A DNA stretch of 57,039 nt from Symbiodinium natans. Taxonomy: Eukaryota; Sar; Dinophyceae; Suessiales; Symbiodiniaceae. Shown here piece after piece: positions 47,943-57,039 of this stretch (positions within the stretch are counted from its first letter, which is position 1; each line of letters begins with the position of its first letter). Position numbers and translations under genes: made by a program. Under the pieces are notes generated by a model. It made no database searches. It was not told the DNA's origin and worked only from the letters and a program-made list of their open reading frames with translations. The DNA lies in contig CAJNDS010002839.1 in assembly GCA_905221605.1 (NCBI GenBank), positions 206,501 to 263,539 of the forward strand, given 5' to 3'.

Positions 47943-50900
47943 ATGGAGCGCTGGCAAGGCTTGCTTTGTGCACTATGTGCAGCCGTGGCCTTTGGTGTCC
48001 AGTATGCACCAGCCCCTTGGTTGAGGAAACCCCGTGTTTTGGCCGAGCGGCTTTGTGCTTGTGACTGCGCCCCTTGCTCGAGAGGTCAAGAAGTACGAGA
48101 TTTACGATGGCATTACGTTTCAGTGGTTCATGTGTGCTGGAATCTTGATGGTGGGCTTCGTCTCCTCCGTCATCTTCGGTGACTTTGGTATGAAGGCCGG
48201 GCCAAGCCGAGACCCAGTATGTAGCCTTGTCCCATGAGGGGTCCATGGGCCAGGACAATGAATGTCTCCTGATCATCGGTGGCGGTGCACTCTGGGTTCC
48301 GCACTCAGCCTTTCATGTGCTTGTGGGGCTGAGACATGTGCTGCCAATACGCAAGCTAAGCCCCGCAGCATTAAACCCAAAACCTGTATCCCAAACCCCC
48401 AAGCTCTAGGAGGGGGGGCTGGGGGTTCCAAACTAGCTCTTGCTTGGGTGTTCACTTGTAAGGACTCCTATGGGGAACAGCCCTGTCTGTTCTCTTCAAT
48501 CTTTCTTTGAGGCTCTGTCGAACTACCTGGTCTTGCCTTTGGTCAAGCTTCTCGGAATTGGCCTGGGCTTCTCGCTGTACCACTTTGTGGCCAGCCCGCA
48601 CTTCGTGACTTCAAAAACCTCTTGGGGGGATTTGGGGGGCATTGACGTGATGAACATGGGGCGATTTTCAGGGAATCTTCTTGTCCTTCTGCGGGCTTCT
48701 AGTTGCTTTGGGAACGGCCCCAGGTCAATTTGATGGTGGGCTACATTGTGGGCCGTCTTGGCCTTTTTGACATGGCGCGGCTCGAGGGGAACTTGCACGT
48801 TTGTGTCGCTCGGCCTTGATCTTAGCTTCGATCTAAGCCACTGAGACACGGCGACGCCTCGGAAGATCCGTAAGGATGCAGGTTGCACTCTCATCCTGGC
48901 ATCGTTCGTCATCATGGTTTTCGTGGAAGGCGCTTGTTGCTAAGTAGGGCGACGCAAGCTCGAACTTCGTGGCCTTATGGCAGCTGGCGCATGTGCAGGC
49001 GAGCAAGGTGATGCACATCAACCCAGCCAGCCAGCAGAGCTGCCCCCGCCCATGTTTCAGATCGACCCGAACTACCGCGCATCTGGGACAACTATAAGAT
49101 TGGAGTTCTCGGTTAGCAGCGAAGAATACAGAAAAAGCGCACTGTGCTTGAGCCTTGACTATAAGGCCCGCTGTGGAGCTAGGTTGACCTTAGCTGCTCA
49201 TTCTGAGGAAATGTACCACCGGTGGCGCCAAGGCCGCGCGATATGTACTTTGCAAGTTGGCAGGGAGAACACAAGAACTTGGTTCTTGCGGACGCGCAGC
49301 CTCCTTCTTAACAACCATATTCAGCTACATGCGTTGCAGCCGTCACCCTGGGGAGGCGAGTCGCGAGGTGCGAAAGATGCGCATCTCGCCTGAAGATGTT
49401 CGTGGAATTTCGTAGAGCTCGCAGTTTCGCCTTAGTGTCATGTCTCGGTTGGTGGCACCCACACTGGCCCAACCATTGAATCTGGCAACTCCAGCCCTTG
49501 TGTGTCTTGCCGTTCCGAGCCTCAGGCCTATGCTGAATGCCCTCCGCTCCACAATGTTCGGATATTCCGCCATGGAGCCTGGAAGCATCTGGGCCGGCAA
49601 AATCTCATTGCCTTTGACACCTCACCCCGAATGTTGGCGTACACTCACGCTTGGGGCACGGGGCTCCCCAAGATCATGAGATCAAGAACGCAGATTTTGA
49701 GAACGCAACGTGCGCACAACGAACGCCCTGCCATCCCTAACCTTGCCTTGAGATCCTTGAGGCAACCTGAAGGCCGTCGGTGGCTTTGGCCTTGGCCAGG
49801 TAGCTGCGAAGCCGCATGTTTCTGGCTCCGCGGAAACGGCCTTCCTGGATTCGAGGCAACTAGACATTCAAAGCCTCTTATAGCCTTTGTGTAGAGAGGC
49901 GTTAAGAGAGGTTTCTTTTTGTTTAGGGGAGATGTGTGGCGGTGGCGTATCCTCAGCCCCGTCCGCAAACTTTGCGCACTATAAACAAAGGTCTTAGGAT
50001 CAGGAAGTGATGGAGTTGGGCTTCACAAGACCCCCCCTCTCTCATGTTATGATTGATGTGGTGTGTTTTGTTCAGAGGCTCCAGCACATGCCGCGGAACT
50101 TTAGCGAGCCAACTATCGTGCGGGACTGAGCCTCACATGGATGGCGCATAACATGGGCCAGAGGTCTTTTTTTTTTGCATCCCAGAAGAACCAACCCGAC
50201 CCGTGGCCGTGAGGCATCCTCCAATGGCAGCCGAGATGCTGCTGCATCAGTAGAAAGCACACAGCCAGGCTGCTGGCATCGGTTCAGGGTGAAGACTGCA
50301 AAGCATCGGTTGAGGGTTCTTGCCAGGTGCGCTTCCAGTCCTCACCGCCAGTCCGCGAATGACTAAATTGCTTGGAGTGATCCTGGCGTTGTTCGCCGGG
50401 GGCTTGGCTGGCGTACAAAGCGCCACTTGGACGTTTAGCCACGTTTTGTGCAGCTATTTATTTGGGTGACGTTCCCCCCCCTGGTGCTTCGGCTCGGTGT
50501 GGTATTTTCATGGAGCATTTTGAATCGATGTTGAGTTGTGGACACTTGATCGGCGTCCTTGGCTTTTGATTTGTTGCTGTTTCGAGTTTGGCTAAGTTTG
50601 GAGGATATGCCATCCTTGTGGTCTGCCTTTATTCGAGCATCTGAGGTTCCAGCAGCCATCTACAATCAAAGGCACCCAGGTGCACACCCCACAGTCGTTG
50701 TTTTTCCACAATGCCTGGGGAGCCTCAACTTTCCTTAGTCGCAGGGGGGTTGATTGCCCAGTGTCAGTGCCTTGTCCATGTTGACATGCACGTCATCCCC
50801 CTGTGTGGGGGCTATTTCGAACTTATAAGGAAGATATCAGAACAGAGGCCCCGGAGTTCTGTGTTCATTGTACACGGCGCATCGGCGCTTACGTGTGAAA

Positions 50901-51898
50901 AGAACTCGGCTGCCGAGGATTTACATCTGCTCAAGTTTCATTTACCTCTTCTACGCAGCTGTGGCCCGCGCATCTGGCTGGTCAATTCCGCACTCGGAAG
51001 CGCGTCTGCAAGAGATGCCCTTGTTTCATGGGGCCGTAGAGAAGCTCTTCTTTCTGTGGGGGCTCCATGAGCCAAGGCCATTCGGCCTCCCTACTTCAGC
51101 GGCTGCATCTGGGCCGTTGGATTTTCCTTCATGATCGCAGCCTGGAAGCATCTTTGGGGTCAGAGTGAGAGAGAAAAGGGTAAAAGGTGGTGGACCTGAA
51201 GTCGCGAGTCTCACCCTCCACAAATCTTTGCCAAAACGGCGCCCCGCTTGACCATCACAAGCTGCGCCGAGGTGGGGATCTCAGCCCTGGGCTTCTCGGA
51301 TGGCACGGGGTCCCCCATTTTTTGGGGGGGAACGGGGGGAAGGGGGGGTTGGGGGGGGGGGAAACATGAGAGGAGCGGCTGCCGAGGCTTCTCCATTGGA
51401 TACACTCTGGACGCTGTGGGGCCCATTGTGGTGGCGAGCATGCTTTCAATCTTCGTGTTCCCGGGCAGAAAGCAGAGGGTTCAAGCCCTCAACCCCGAGC
51501 CGTGGCAGGCCCATGCTTTATGCCTTGGAGAGAAAAGCACCAAAAAGTAAAGGACTGCAAGCCCTCTTCTCTCAAAGAGGTGTCTTGACTCACACTGTAA
51601 CCTAAACTCGAAAGAACTTAGCACTGCGGTCCCAGAACACTGAATCACAGTTGCACCAAGGTTCAAAGAGATCACCAGGCCCAGGCAGCTGATTCTGCAC
51701 CCTGGCAGAAAGTGGCAAGGTTTCTGGCAACCACCCTGCCGCACTGCCCGAGACGAAATCGAGATCCCGGCAGGCAAGGCATTCTTAGGCGAGGGCTTGA
51801 GGGCAGAGGGCATCTCGGGGCCAAGGTACTGGTGCTCATTCGGGCTGCAGCTGATTGGCGTGGTCCTGATGACCACCTACGGAAAGCACAGCAGCTGA
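47943..51898 (+). CDS. TMEM144-like multipass membrane transporter, multi-exon
   Basis: Exons fixed by phase: 47943-48011, 48085-48216, 48254-48295, 48512-48586, 48724-48798, 48875-48929, 48999-?. Further exons without exact ends: about 50355-50430, 50930-50990, 51075-51150, 51385-51470, and a last exon ending at TGA 51896-51898. Peptide order follows the TMEM144 family: LCALCAAVAFGVQYAP; VKKYEIYDGITFQWFMCAG; GGALWALSNYLVLPLVKLLG; LGFSLYHFVNLMVGYIVGRL; CTLILASFVIMVFVEG; KLLGVILALFAGGLAGVQSA; ICSSFIYLFYAAVAR; PYFSGCIWAVGFSFMIAAW; GYTLDAVGPIVVASMLSIF; LQLIGVVLMTTYGKHSS. About ten hydrophobic helices, as expected. The KKYE...DG...FQW motif is diagnostic. The substrate is unknown (drug/metabolite-transporter-like, carbohydrate suggested for the family). 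Introns at 48012 and 48930 start with GC; 48217-48253 is only 37 bp. Confidence 0.85.
49100..50350. other. Long intron region of the TMEM144-like gene
   Basis: Between the loop exon beginning at 48999 (PPPMFQIDPNYR) and the helix exon near 50360. Open frames here have no membrane-segment pattern; the loop exon may extend into it. Confidence 0.45.
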
Positions 51899-53849
51899 CC
51901 TGCTCCTAAGCTGCGGCCCTCAGGTAAACCAGACTGTGAAAGTTCGTCGTAATCTAATTACTAGTGATCTACGAGCATCTCCAAGGAACCACAAAAAGAG
52001 AGCATTGCAGCCTTTAGAAGCAGGTTCTAGGAATGTAGACTGCGCATGCGTGCGCCCAAACACAGTTCTCCAAGATCTGTGAATCTGAGCGTGCAAAGCC
52101 CCCCCTTGTGTACAGATTTGCTGAGCGCTAAAGCTGGGCTCAGCATGATATTTGAGGGGACAGAGACTCTGCAACTGCGCTGGAGTAAGCGATTCTGAAA
52201 AGGGAAGTGCCCTGCATGAAGTTCGGAGTCACGAGCCTCAATGGTTGTCATGCAGCCTAAGACTTAGTTTAGTTTCCCTAACTCGATGATGACCTCTCTG
52301 ATCTGTGCTTGCTAGCACCAAGTTCTCATGCGGAGGCTGTGGCCCATCATCGGAAGGCCAGGTTGCATGCCGTCCGGCATCTAAGCCCTATGCCCCGACG
52401 TCCGCCGTCAGTTTCAAAGATAGGACTCAGTGCACCAAATCCATATCCACCTCGTTAGGAATGTCACCCCTTGGACCGAGAGCATCGCAGAGATGTCATT
52501 GGCTTGGAAGAAGAAACTCACTCAGCAAGCCCAATTGTTTACGTGGGGTGGTGTGCCATGTTGGGGTTGCCCTTGCAGGGATTCTGGTTTGGGCTCCTCC
52601 CAAAGAGGCAGAACAGGGACCCTGATTCAGAAGCCCTAAATCCTAAGCCCTAAACGCCCTAAACGCCCTAAACCCTAAACCCTAAACCCCAAACCCTCAA
52701 GCCAAACCCCAAACCCTAAACCCCCCTAAAGCCCCCGAACGCGGGGCCTCCCTGCAGGGCCCAGCCGCTTTGCCCCCGAGTTCGGAAAGATCCTCGGACC
52801 ATCGCCGACGCGCCCAGCTCCCATGGCTCTGCTGAAGAATCCGGCCTTTTGGCTAAACAAGTAAACCAAGGAAGCTTGTTGGAGGGTCCTGCCATGTTCC
52901 CTGTGTAGTTGGGTGCGTGTGTTTCGAGACAGGCTTTCTGACTTTGACTGGATTGAAGCTTGGAGAGTCATGTAGGGTGGTTTGATCACATGGCGCTACA
53001 TGTCAAGGAGCTTTCTTCTATTAACGTGCAGCCCAAGCCATGATCGTCACGGCTCCATCAAAGGGTTTGACGTTTCCAGACGGTTTTGGAGCACAGGAGC
53101 TGATCGATCAGACGGTTGAAATCATCGAGTCCTTCATGGCAAGCCCCGTCACGCTTGTAACGAAAGGAGGTTTTCAGGAAGGCAGGCAGATGGCACGCGA
53201 AGGCCCATCGGCGTGCTTGCGAACTTGCAACAGCTTGAAAACGCTCGCCGGCAGAAACAACTGTGCGAGTATCGCAAAGCTGTCATCCCTCTTGGCTCCC
53301 GGATTCTGAGACTTGCGAGAGCCAGTTTAGAGCCACGGAATGCTCAGCCATGACTGATAGCCCTCCTGGTCATGGATACCTGCCACAGCTTGCAATGGGA
53401 GGCGGGCCCGAGGGTCGGAGGTTTTTTCCAGGGCAGAGAAGTCGCGGGTTTCGAGCGGCCTGGTAGTTCGAGCTATCATGTGGTTGTTCCAAAGGAAGGT
53501 CCCCTTCCAAAGGGGACCCCATTTTCGAGCGGCCTCCACGTCTTGTCAGAATTTGCTAGATAGCCCGCACTTCAAAGCTGCGCATCCAACAACGTGGGTT
53601 GCAACCACGCATGCTTCAAGAGAGATGCTTGGAGCCTTGCAGCGATTGTCGCCGCTTCTGGTCTTGTGATCTTTGTTGTTGGAGGCCTGACCCCACCAAG
53701 AAGAATCCATGCATCTTCGGAGCTGGCTCGACCGGGCTATGCCTCCCTGTCCAAGGACCCCGGACGTAGATGTTCATGCACGGCTAGTTCGCTGCTGGAT
53801 CTTGCATGTCTTGGAGCATACTTGCATTTATCTCACACCATTCCGGCAG
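51899..53849. other. Intergenic region and possible 5' part of the sirtuin gene
   Basis: Holds the largest telomere-like run (52632-52735). A 90-codon frame from ATG 53040 (MIVTAPSKGLTFPDGFGAQE) may be a first exon of the sirtuin or another small gene; not resolved. Confidence 0.4.
52632..52735. repeat. Interstitial telomere-like array, about 100 bp
   Basis: More than ten CCCTAAA units and variants (CCCTAAACG, CCCCAAA). Telomeres of dinoflagellates are TTTAGGG-type, so this is the same motif at an internal site, between two genes. Confidence 0.9.
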
Positions 53850-55850
53850 GACGAGTTTGAGGATGACGGGGAGACTTTGCGCACCAAAGTGCGTGTTCTG
53901 CTGGGTCTTCTGAAGACCTCCAAAGCTGTCGTGGCCTACACAGGTTCTTTTAGCTGATCAGATTGTTAACCACTCCAATTTTTTTCATAGCCTCTGGAAG
54001 TGGATCGTTGTAGCCAGTCCTGCTATGTAATTTCTATGTCTTGCTATGTATTGCTATGTGTTGCTATGTGCTTTTTCGTTGCTGCCCGCCATTTTTGGGA
54101 ACTCCGGGTGCTCGGACTGCAAGGTGCTGGCATCTCCACCGCGGCCGGGGTTGGCGACTATGCAACAGCTGAAGATTCCCAGGTGGCGGTTCGGACGCCT
54201 GGAAGCGTGGCCAGCTCGAAGGTTAGACGACTGCACACGTCTGAACACTGTGGTCACCATGGCCGTGTTTTGCCGTGCTTCTCTCTCCACATAAGCTAAG
54301 GCGGAGCCAACAGATCCGGACGCACCACCGAAGTTGCGGTCGCCCTACGAGGCAGTGGTAAACGGGCACCACGAGACAAGTCGGCTTAGTCAGCAGAATG
54401 TTCCCAAAGCCATCTGCGCCCTGCTGTGTTTTGTCCAGATCAGGCGCAGCCGACCATGATGCACCGAGTATTGGTTTCGCTGTGGAGACTCGGCTGCACA
54501 AGCTGTTGGGTCCTGGGCATTCTTCAGCTGCCATTTAATCCCGATAATTCCTACTACAGTTTTTCCTGTGGCGCCTTGTTAGTGGGCTTTAACTCGCTTT
54601 CCCTGGCTTGCGGAGGAGGCTTGACATGCTCAGCTTCTGGGTTCAACAGAACCACGATGGGCTGCCGCAGAAAGCCGGGTTCCCCCAATGGCTCCTAAAT
54701 GAGATCCACGGCTCGTGGTGTCTTGGCAGAGTTGCGGGTGCGAGGTTGAGGGTTAATAGGGAGCTGGTCCGGTGTCTAGCAGATGCCTTATCAAGGTTGA
54801 GGGGCTGTTTCTTTCGCGGCCTTGCCGGTCCAAGTTAGACAGTTTGTCTCATACGGCATTATGGGCAGCAGTCCTTGAGTTGCTGCGACACAACAAGGTA
54901 TGATCCGAGCAACCCTGTCATACCCATGACTGGTGAGCTCCGAGCAGACCTTTTCCAAGATTTGCTTCTGGGCCAATCGATGGAGGGGAAGCTTGAGGGG
55001 AACCTGGGGGGCCATCCTTGCTGCCATGTTCTGAGGCTGGAGTGGGAGGCCAAAGCCGACATGGTCCTTGCTTTCGGTACATCCTTGGCTGGGATGAATG
55101 CAGATCGGCTGGCCACAGGTGTGGCGGAGCGGCATCAGAAACTCCTTGCATGCCAAGGTGTGGCTGATGCAGGGTCGGCTGATGCAGGTGGTCTGGTCAT
55201 CTGCAGCTTGCAGCGGACACAGCAGCTAGGTGCCCACAGAAAAGCCACGACGGGTTTGTGTTGCATGATGAGCCTCCGACTGGCGACTGTCCATTTTGTG
55301 AACTGTTCATTGTTGAGTTGTGCACAACGTCCAGCATTTCTGCTGCAGGTACGATCACTTGGCATCCATACGCCTGTGGGCCAAGCTCGACACGTTAGCA
55401 GAGGTTCTTGTGCAGGAATTTGGGGAGCTTGGCGCCGAATTGGGACCGGCTGCCGGACCGTCCCGGGCCACTTATCCAGTTGAGGCCTTTGTTAGCAATC
55501 GCAGGCTGCTTAAGGAGCGCACGGTGGACAGAGAGAACGACATCTATCTAGTACCGTACAACCCCACTACCGGAGTTCGCTTGGAGAACCACGAGTCTCT
55601 TCTTACCGACCAGCTCTGCCGCCTGGACTTATCTGAAGATGCCCAGGTGAAGCTGACACAGGGTCTGTATGCAGGTGATACGGGGGAGGTGGTGGGCAAA
55701 CAACTGGAAGGCCACTGGAAGATACGTTTCCAGCATCCTCTGAAGCCAGGCGCCAAGCTGAAGCGGCCATTTGAGCGAATCCTGGGCACTTGGTGGGTTG
55801 CAGCGGCAGTCATGGGGAGAGTGCCGCAAATTCCTGTGGTCAATGTGTGA
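53850..55850 (+). CDS. Sirtuin (SIR2 family NAD-dependent deacylase), multi-exon
   Basis: Exons with agreeing phases: 53850-53943, 54124-54182, 54301-54354, 54444-about 54495, about 54625-54717, 54898-55224, 55349-55850 (TGA). Landmarks: AVVAYTGAGISTAAGVGDYA (NAD-binding GAGxS), AQPTMMHRVLVSLWRLG (PTxxH), WVQQNHDGLPQKAGFPQ (QNxDG; NAD and base exchange), LNEIHGSWYDPSNPV (catalytic His in HG), ADMVLAFGTSLAGMNADRL (GTSL), VICSLQRTQ, LASIRLWAKLDTLAEV. The two CxxC zinc pairs of classic sirtuins are not evident. The C-terminal about 160 residues are an extension with a KOW-like segment (GLYAGDTGEVVG, GHWKIRF) and ILGTWWVAAAVMGRVPQIP. The 5' end is not fixed. Introns at 53944, 54183, 54355 and 54718 start GT; 55225 starts GC. 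Confidence 0.87.
54020..54072. repeat. TGCTATGT minisatellite in a sirtuin intron
   Basis: About five imperfect units of TTGCTATGT inside the intron 53944-54123. Confidence 0.75.
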
Positions 55851-55956
55851 GGGTCTGTCGCCTCTGATGATTTCGTTGTTGCGGGGGGCTGATCTCCAGA
55901 GACCCCGAACCACATTGCTTGCAGAGGACTTGTTCACATGAGATGCTCTTCTTAAG

Positions 55957-56519
55957 CAGGCAGAGCCGTTCAAGCACAGATCACCGTCTACGCCAAGTTC
56001 AAGGAAAGACTCAGCAGGCTGAGAGCAGCAGATGCCCAAGCCTGTAGCCAGCATGCCTGCCGAGTGCGGCATCTCCGCCAACGGGATTGGATGATGTGCC
56101 GTATTGTCAGCCTGGAGGGACCATGTGCGTCGACGCATCTCAGCGTGATGGGCCGCAGTTGCCAGTGCCAACAGTGCGAAGGGGCACCGGACACGTGCTC
56201 AGTCCTCGGCGTGGGAGCAACAAGTATGGCGAGTTGCACTGAGACTTTGTGTTGCCACACTCCTTTTCATGTGCACTTCCGCTTCGCAATGATTCGCAAT
56301 GCAGTGGTGAGTGATGCGCCATCTTGCCAGGAAGGCGGACAGCAGTTTCTTCGGCTCCACGAGTCTTCAGGCCGTCGACTCTGGCCCCTAGAAGAGTCCC
56401 CTGGGAGAGTTCCAGAAGAGGGCTTGAACATGCTTGAACCTTCTCTGAACTCAAGAGCGGAGCTGGAAGGCGGCCTGGTTCTCCCGGAGGAGGCTGTGAG
56501 GCTGAGAAGTTTACACTGA
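55957..56519 (+). CDS. Open region downstream of the sirtuin, unknown
   Basis: After a CAG acceptor-like sequence near 55957 a frame is open for about 187 codons: AVQAQITVYAKFKERLSRLR, RHLRQRDWMMCRIVSLEGP, CQCQQCEG, then PSCQEGGQQFLRLHESSGRR and a Leu/Glu-rich end. The first 60 residues look coding (basic helix); the rest is uncertain. It could be an exon of the next gene, a 3' UTR, or an alternative sirtuin terminus. Family unknown. Confidence 0.3.
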
Positions 56520-57039
56520 GAGAAGTGTGCAGAGTTCTGCATATGTTTGCCCCACCCATGTTTCTTTTGAAGTCTCTTCTGGTACCATTGTCGTCCATTG
56601 TCCACGTCACATCGGTGGGCAATGTGAGGCCTTGTATGGACCAAGAGGGCCTCGACCTCAGGGACGTGAACAGAAGATCACTTGGCCCCAGGAAGGGCCC
56701 TTTTTTTTGTGTGTGCTGGGCATTCCCACGGTGGCCCCGATGGAGATTCAGATGGTCAGTCTGAGCATTCGGGATGGTCCTGCTTTGAAAGCAGAGTGCT
56801 AGCCCCTGACCCAGCTCTCCGGCAAATCCGAGGCTCCTTCTTTTACGGGGTGCTGTGCAAAACGCCCATCTCCGTGCAGCCATCGCCGACGTCCACCGTG
56901 CTTGGCTTCTTGAAACTTGGCATGAAATGCATGAACCAACTTCCACAGAAACCTTGTCCACCATCCAAACCCCTTCCAACAAATGGGCATGACATCAGGC
57001 TCAGCTGTGAGGATTATCAGCTACCGCATCAGAGGAAAA
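56520..57039. other. Unresolved host sequence at window end
   Basis: No supportable exon. A T10 run lies at about 56701. Confidence 0.4.

Noticed and set aside
51310-51362. Gly-rich coding exon from the G run near 51325-51360
   Set aside because: Low-complexity G tract just upstream of a true TMEM144-like exon; better read as intron.
1-57039. CRISPR arrays, prokaryotic operons, tRNA or rRNA genes
   Set aside because: No regular spacer-repeat array, no Shine-Dalgarno pattern, and no cloverleaf or rRNA core was noticed; gene structure is eukaryotic.

Overview
The window reads as nuclear DNA of a dinoflagellate, probably a Suessiales/Symbiodiniaceae-type genome, though species cannot be told. 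Four signs support this. (1) Tandem relict copies of the 3' part of the dinoflagellate spliced leader (TTTTGGCTCAAG) sit at the 5' end of a retroelement. (2) Host genes are split into many small exons, with GC-AG introns among GT-AG ones. (3) Degenerate CCCTAAA telomere-like runs lie in introns and between genes. (4) The retroelement load is dense and of dinoflagellate-typical LINE and tyrosine-recombinase families.

Layout. 1-6858: a nearly complete LINE-type retroelement on the minus strand (ORF1 with zinc ribbon and coiled coil, AP-like endonuclease, reverse transcriptase, zinc knuckle, RNase H), broken by frameshifts and holding a nested plus-strand fragment (987-1670). 6859-8777 plus 29707-30334: a roughly 2.5 kb fold-back (palindromic) element with the same unknown ORF in both arms. 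8778-29706: a 20.9 kb insertion in the right arm of that palindrome. It has split direct repeats in the order A1 ... B1 A2 C B2, as in Ngaro/PAT-type tyrosine-recombinase retroelements, and shows no target-site duplication. The intact left arm of the palindrome preserves the empty site.

Inside the 20.9 kb element every recognised ORF is on the plus strand. A core of YR (21.7-23.4 kb), Gag (23.6-24.9 kb) and methyltransferase-like/RT/RNase H (24.9-27.7 kb) is preceded by about 12.5 kb of additional sequence. That leader carries a zinc-ribbon microprotein, a large protein with a C1-like zinc finger and a degenerate kinase-like tail, a zinc-finger/USP-type cysteine peptidase reading frame with a second 319-codon ORF nested in another frame, two small helical proteins, and an RS-rich protein with a possible ADP-ribosyltransferase-like tail. 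The order YR-Gag-RT is permuted relative to the usual Gag-RT-YR.

30.3-57 kb is host sequence with fewer mobile elements. It contains a minus-strand multi-frame gene of unknown function (30.4-31.96 kb), a possible divergent plus-strand gene from 32.6 kb, then three plus-strand genes head to tail that can be pieced together by splice-phase logic: an M14 cytosolic carboxypeptidase (exons 42.5-46.9 kb, possible N-terminal exons from 36.3 kb), a TMEM144-like multipass membrane transporter (47.94-51.90 kb), and a sirtuin (exons 53.85-55.85 kb). The stretch includes GA, TA/ATT, poly-G and AAG simple repeats.
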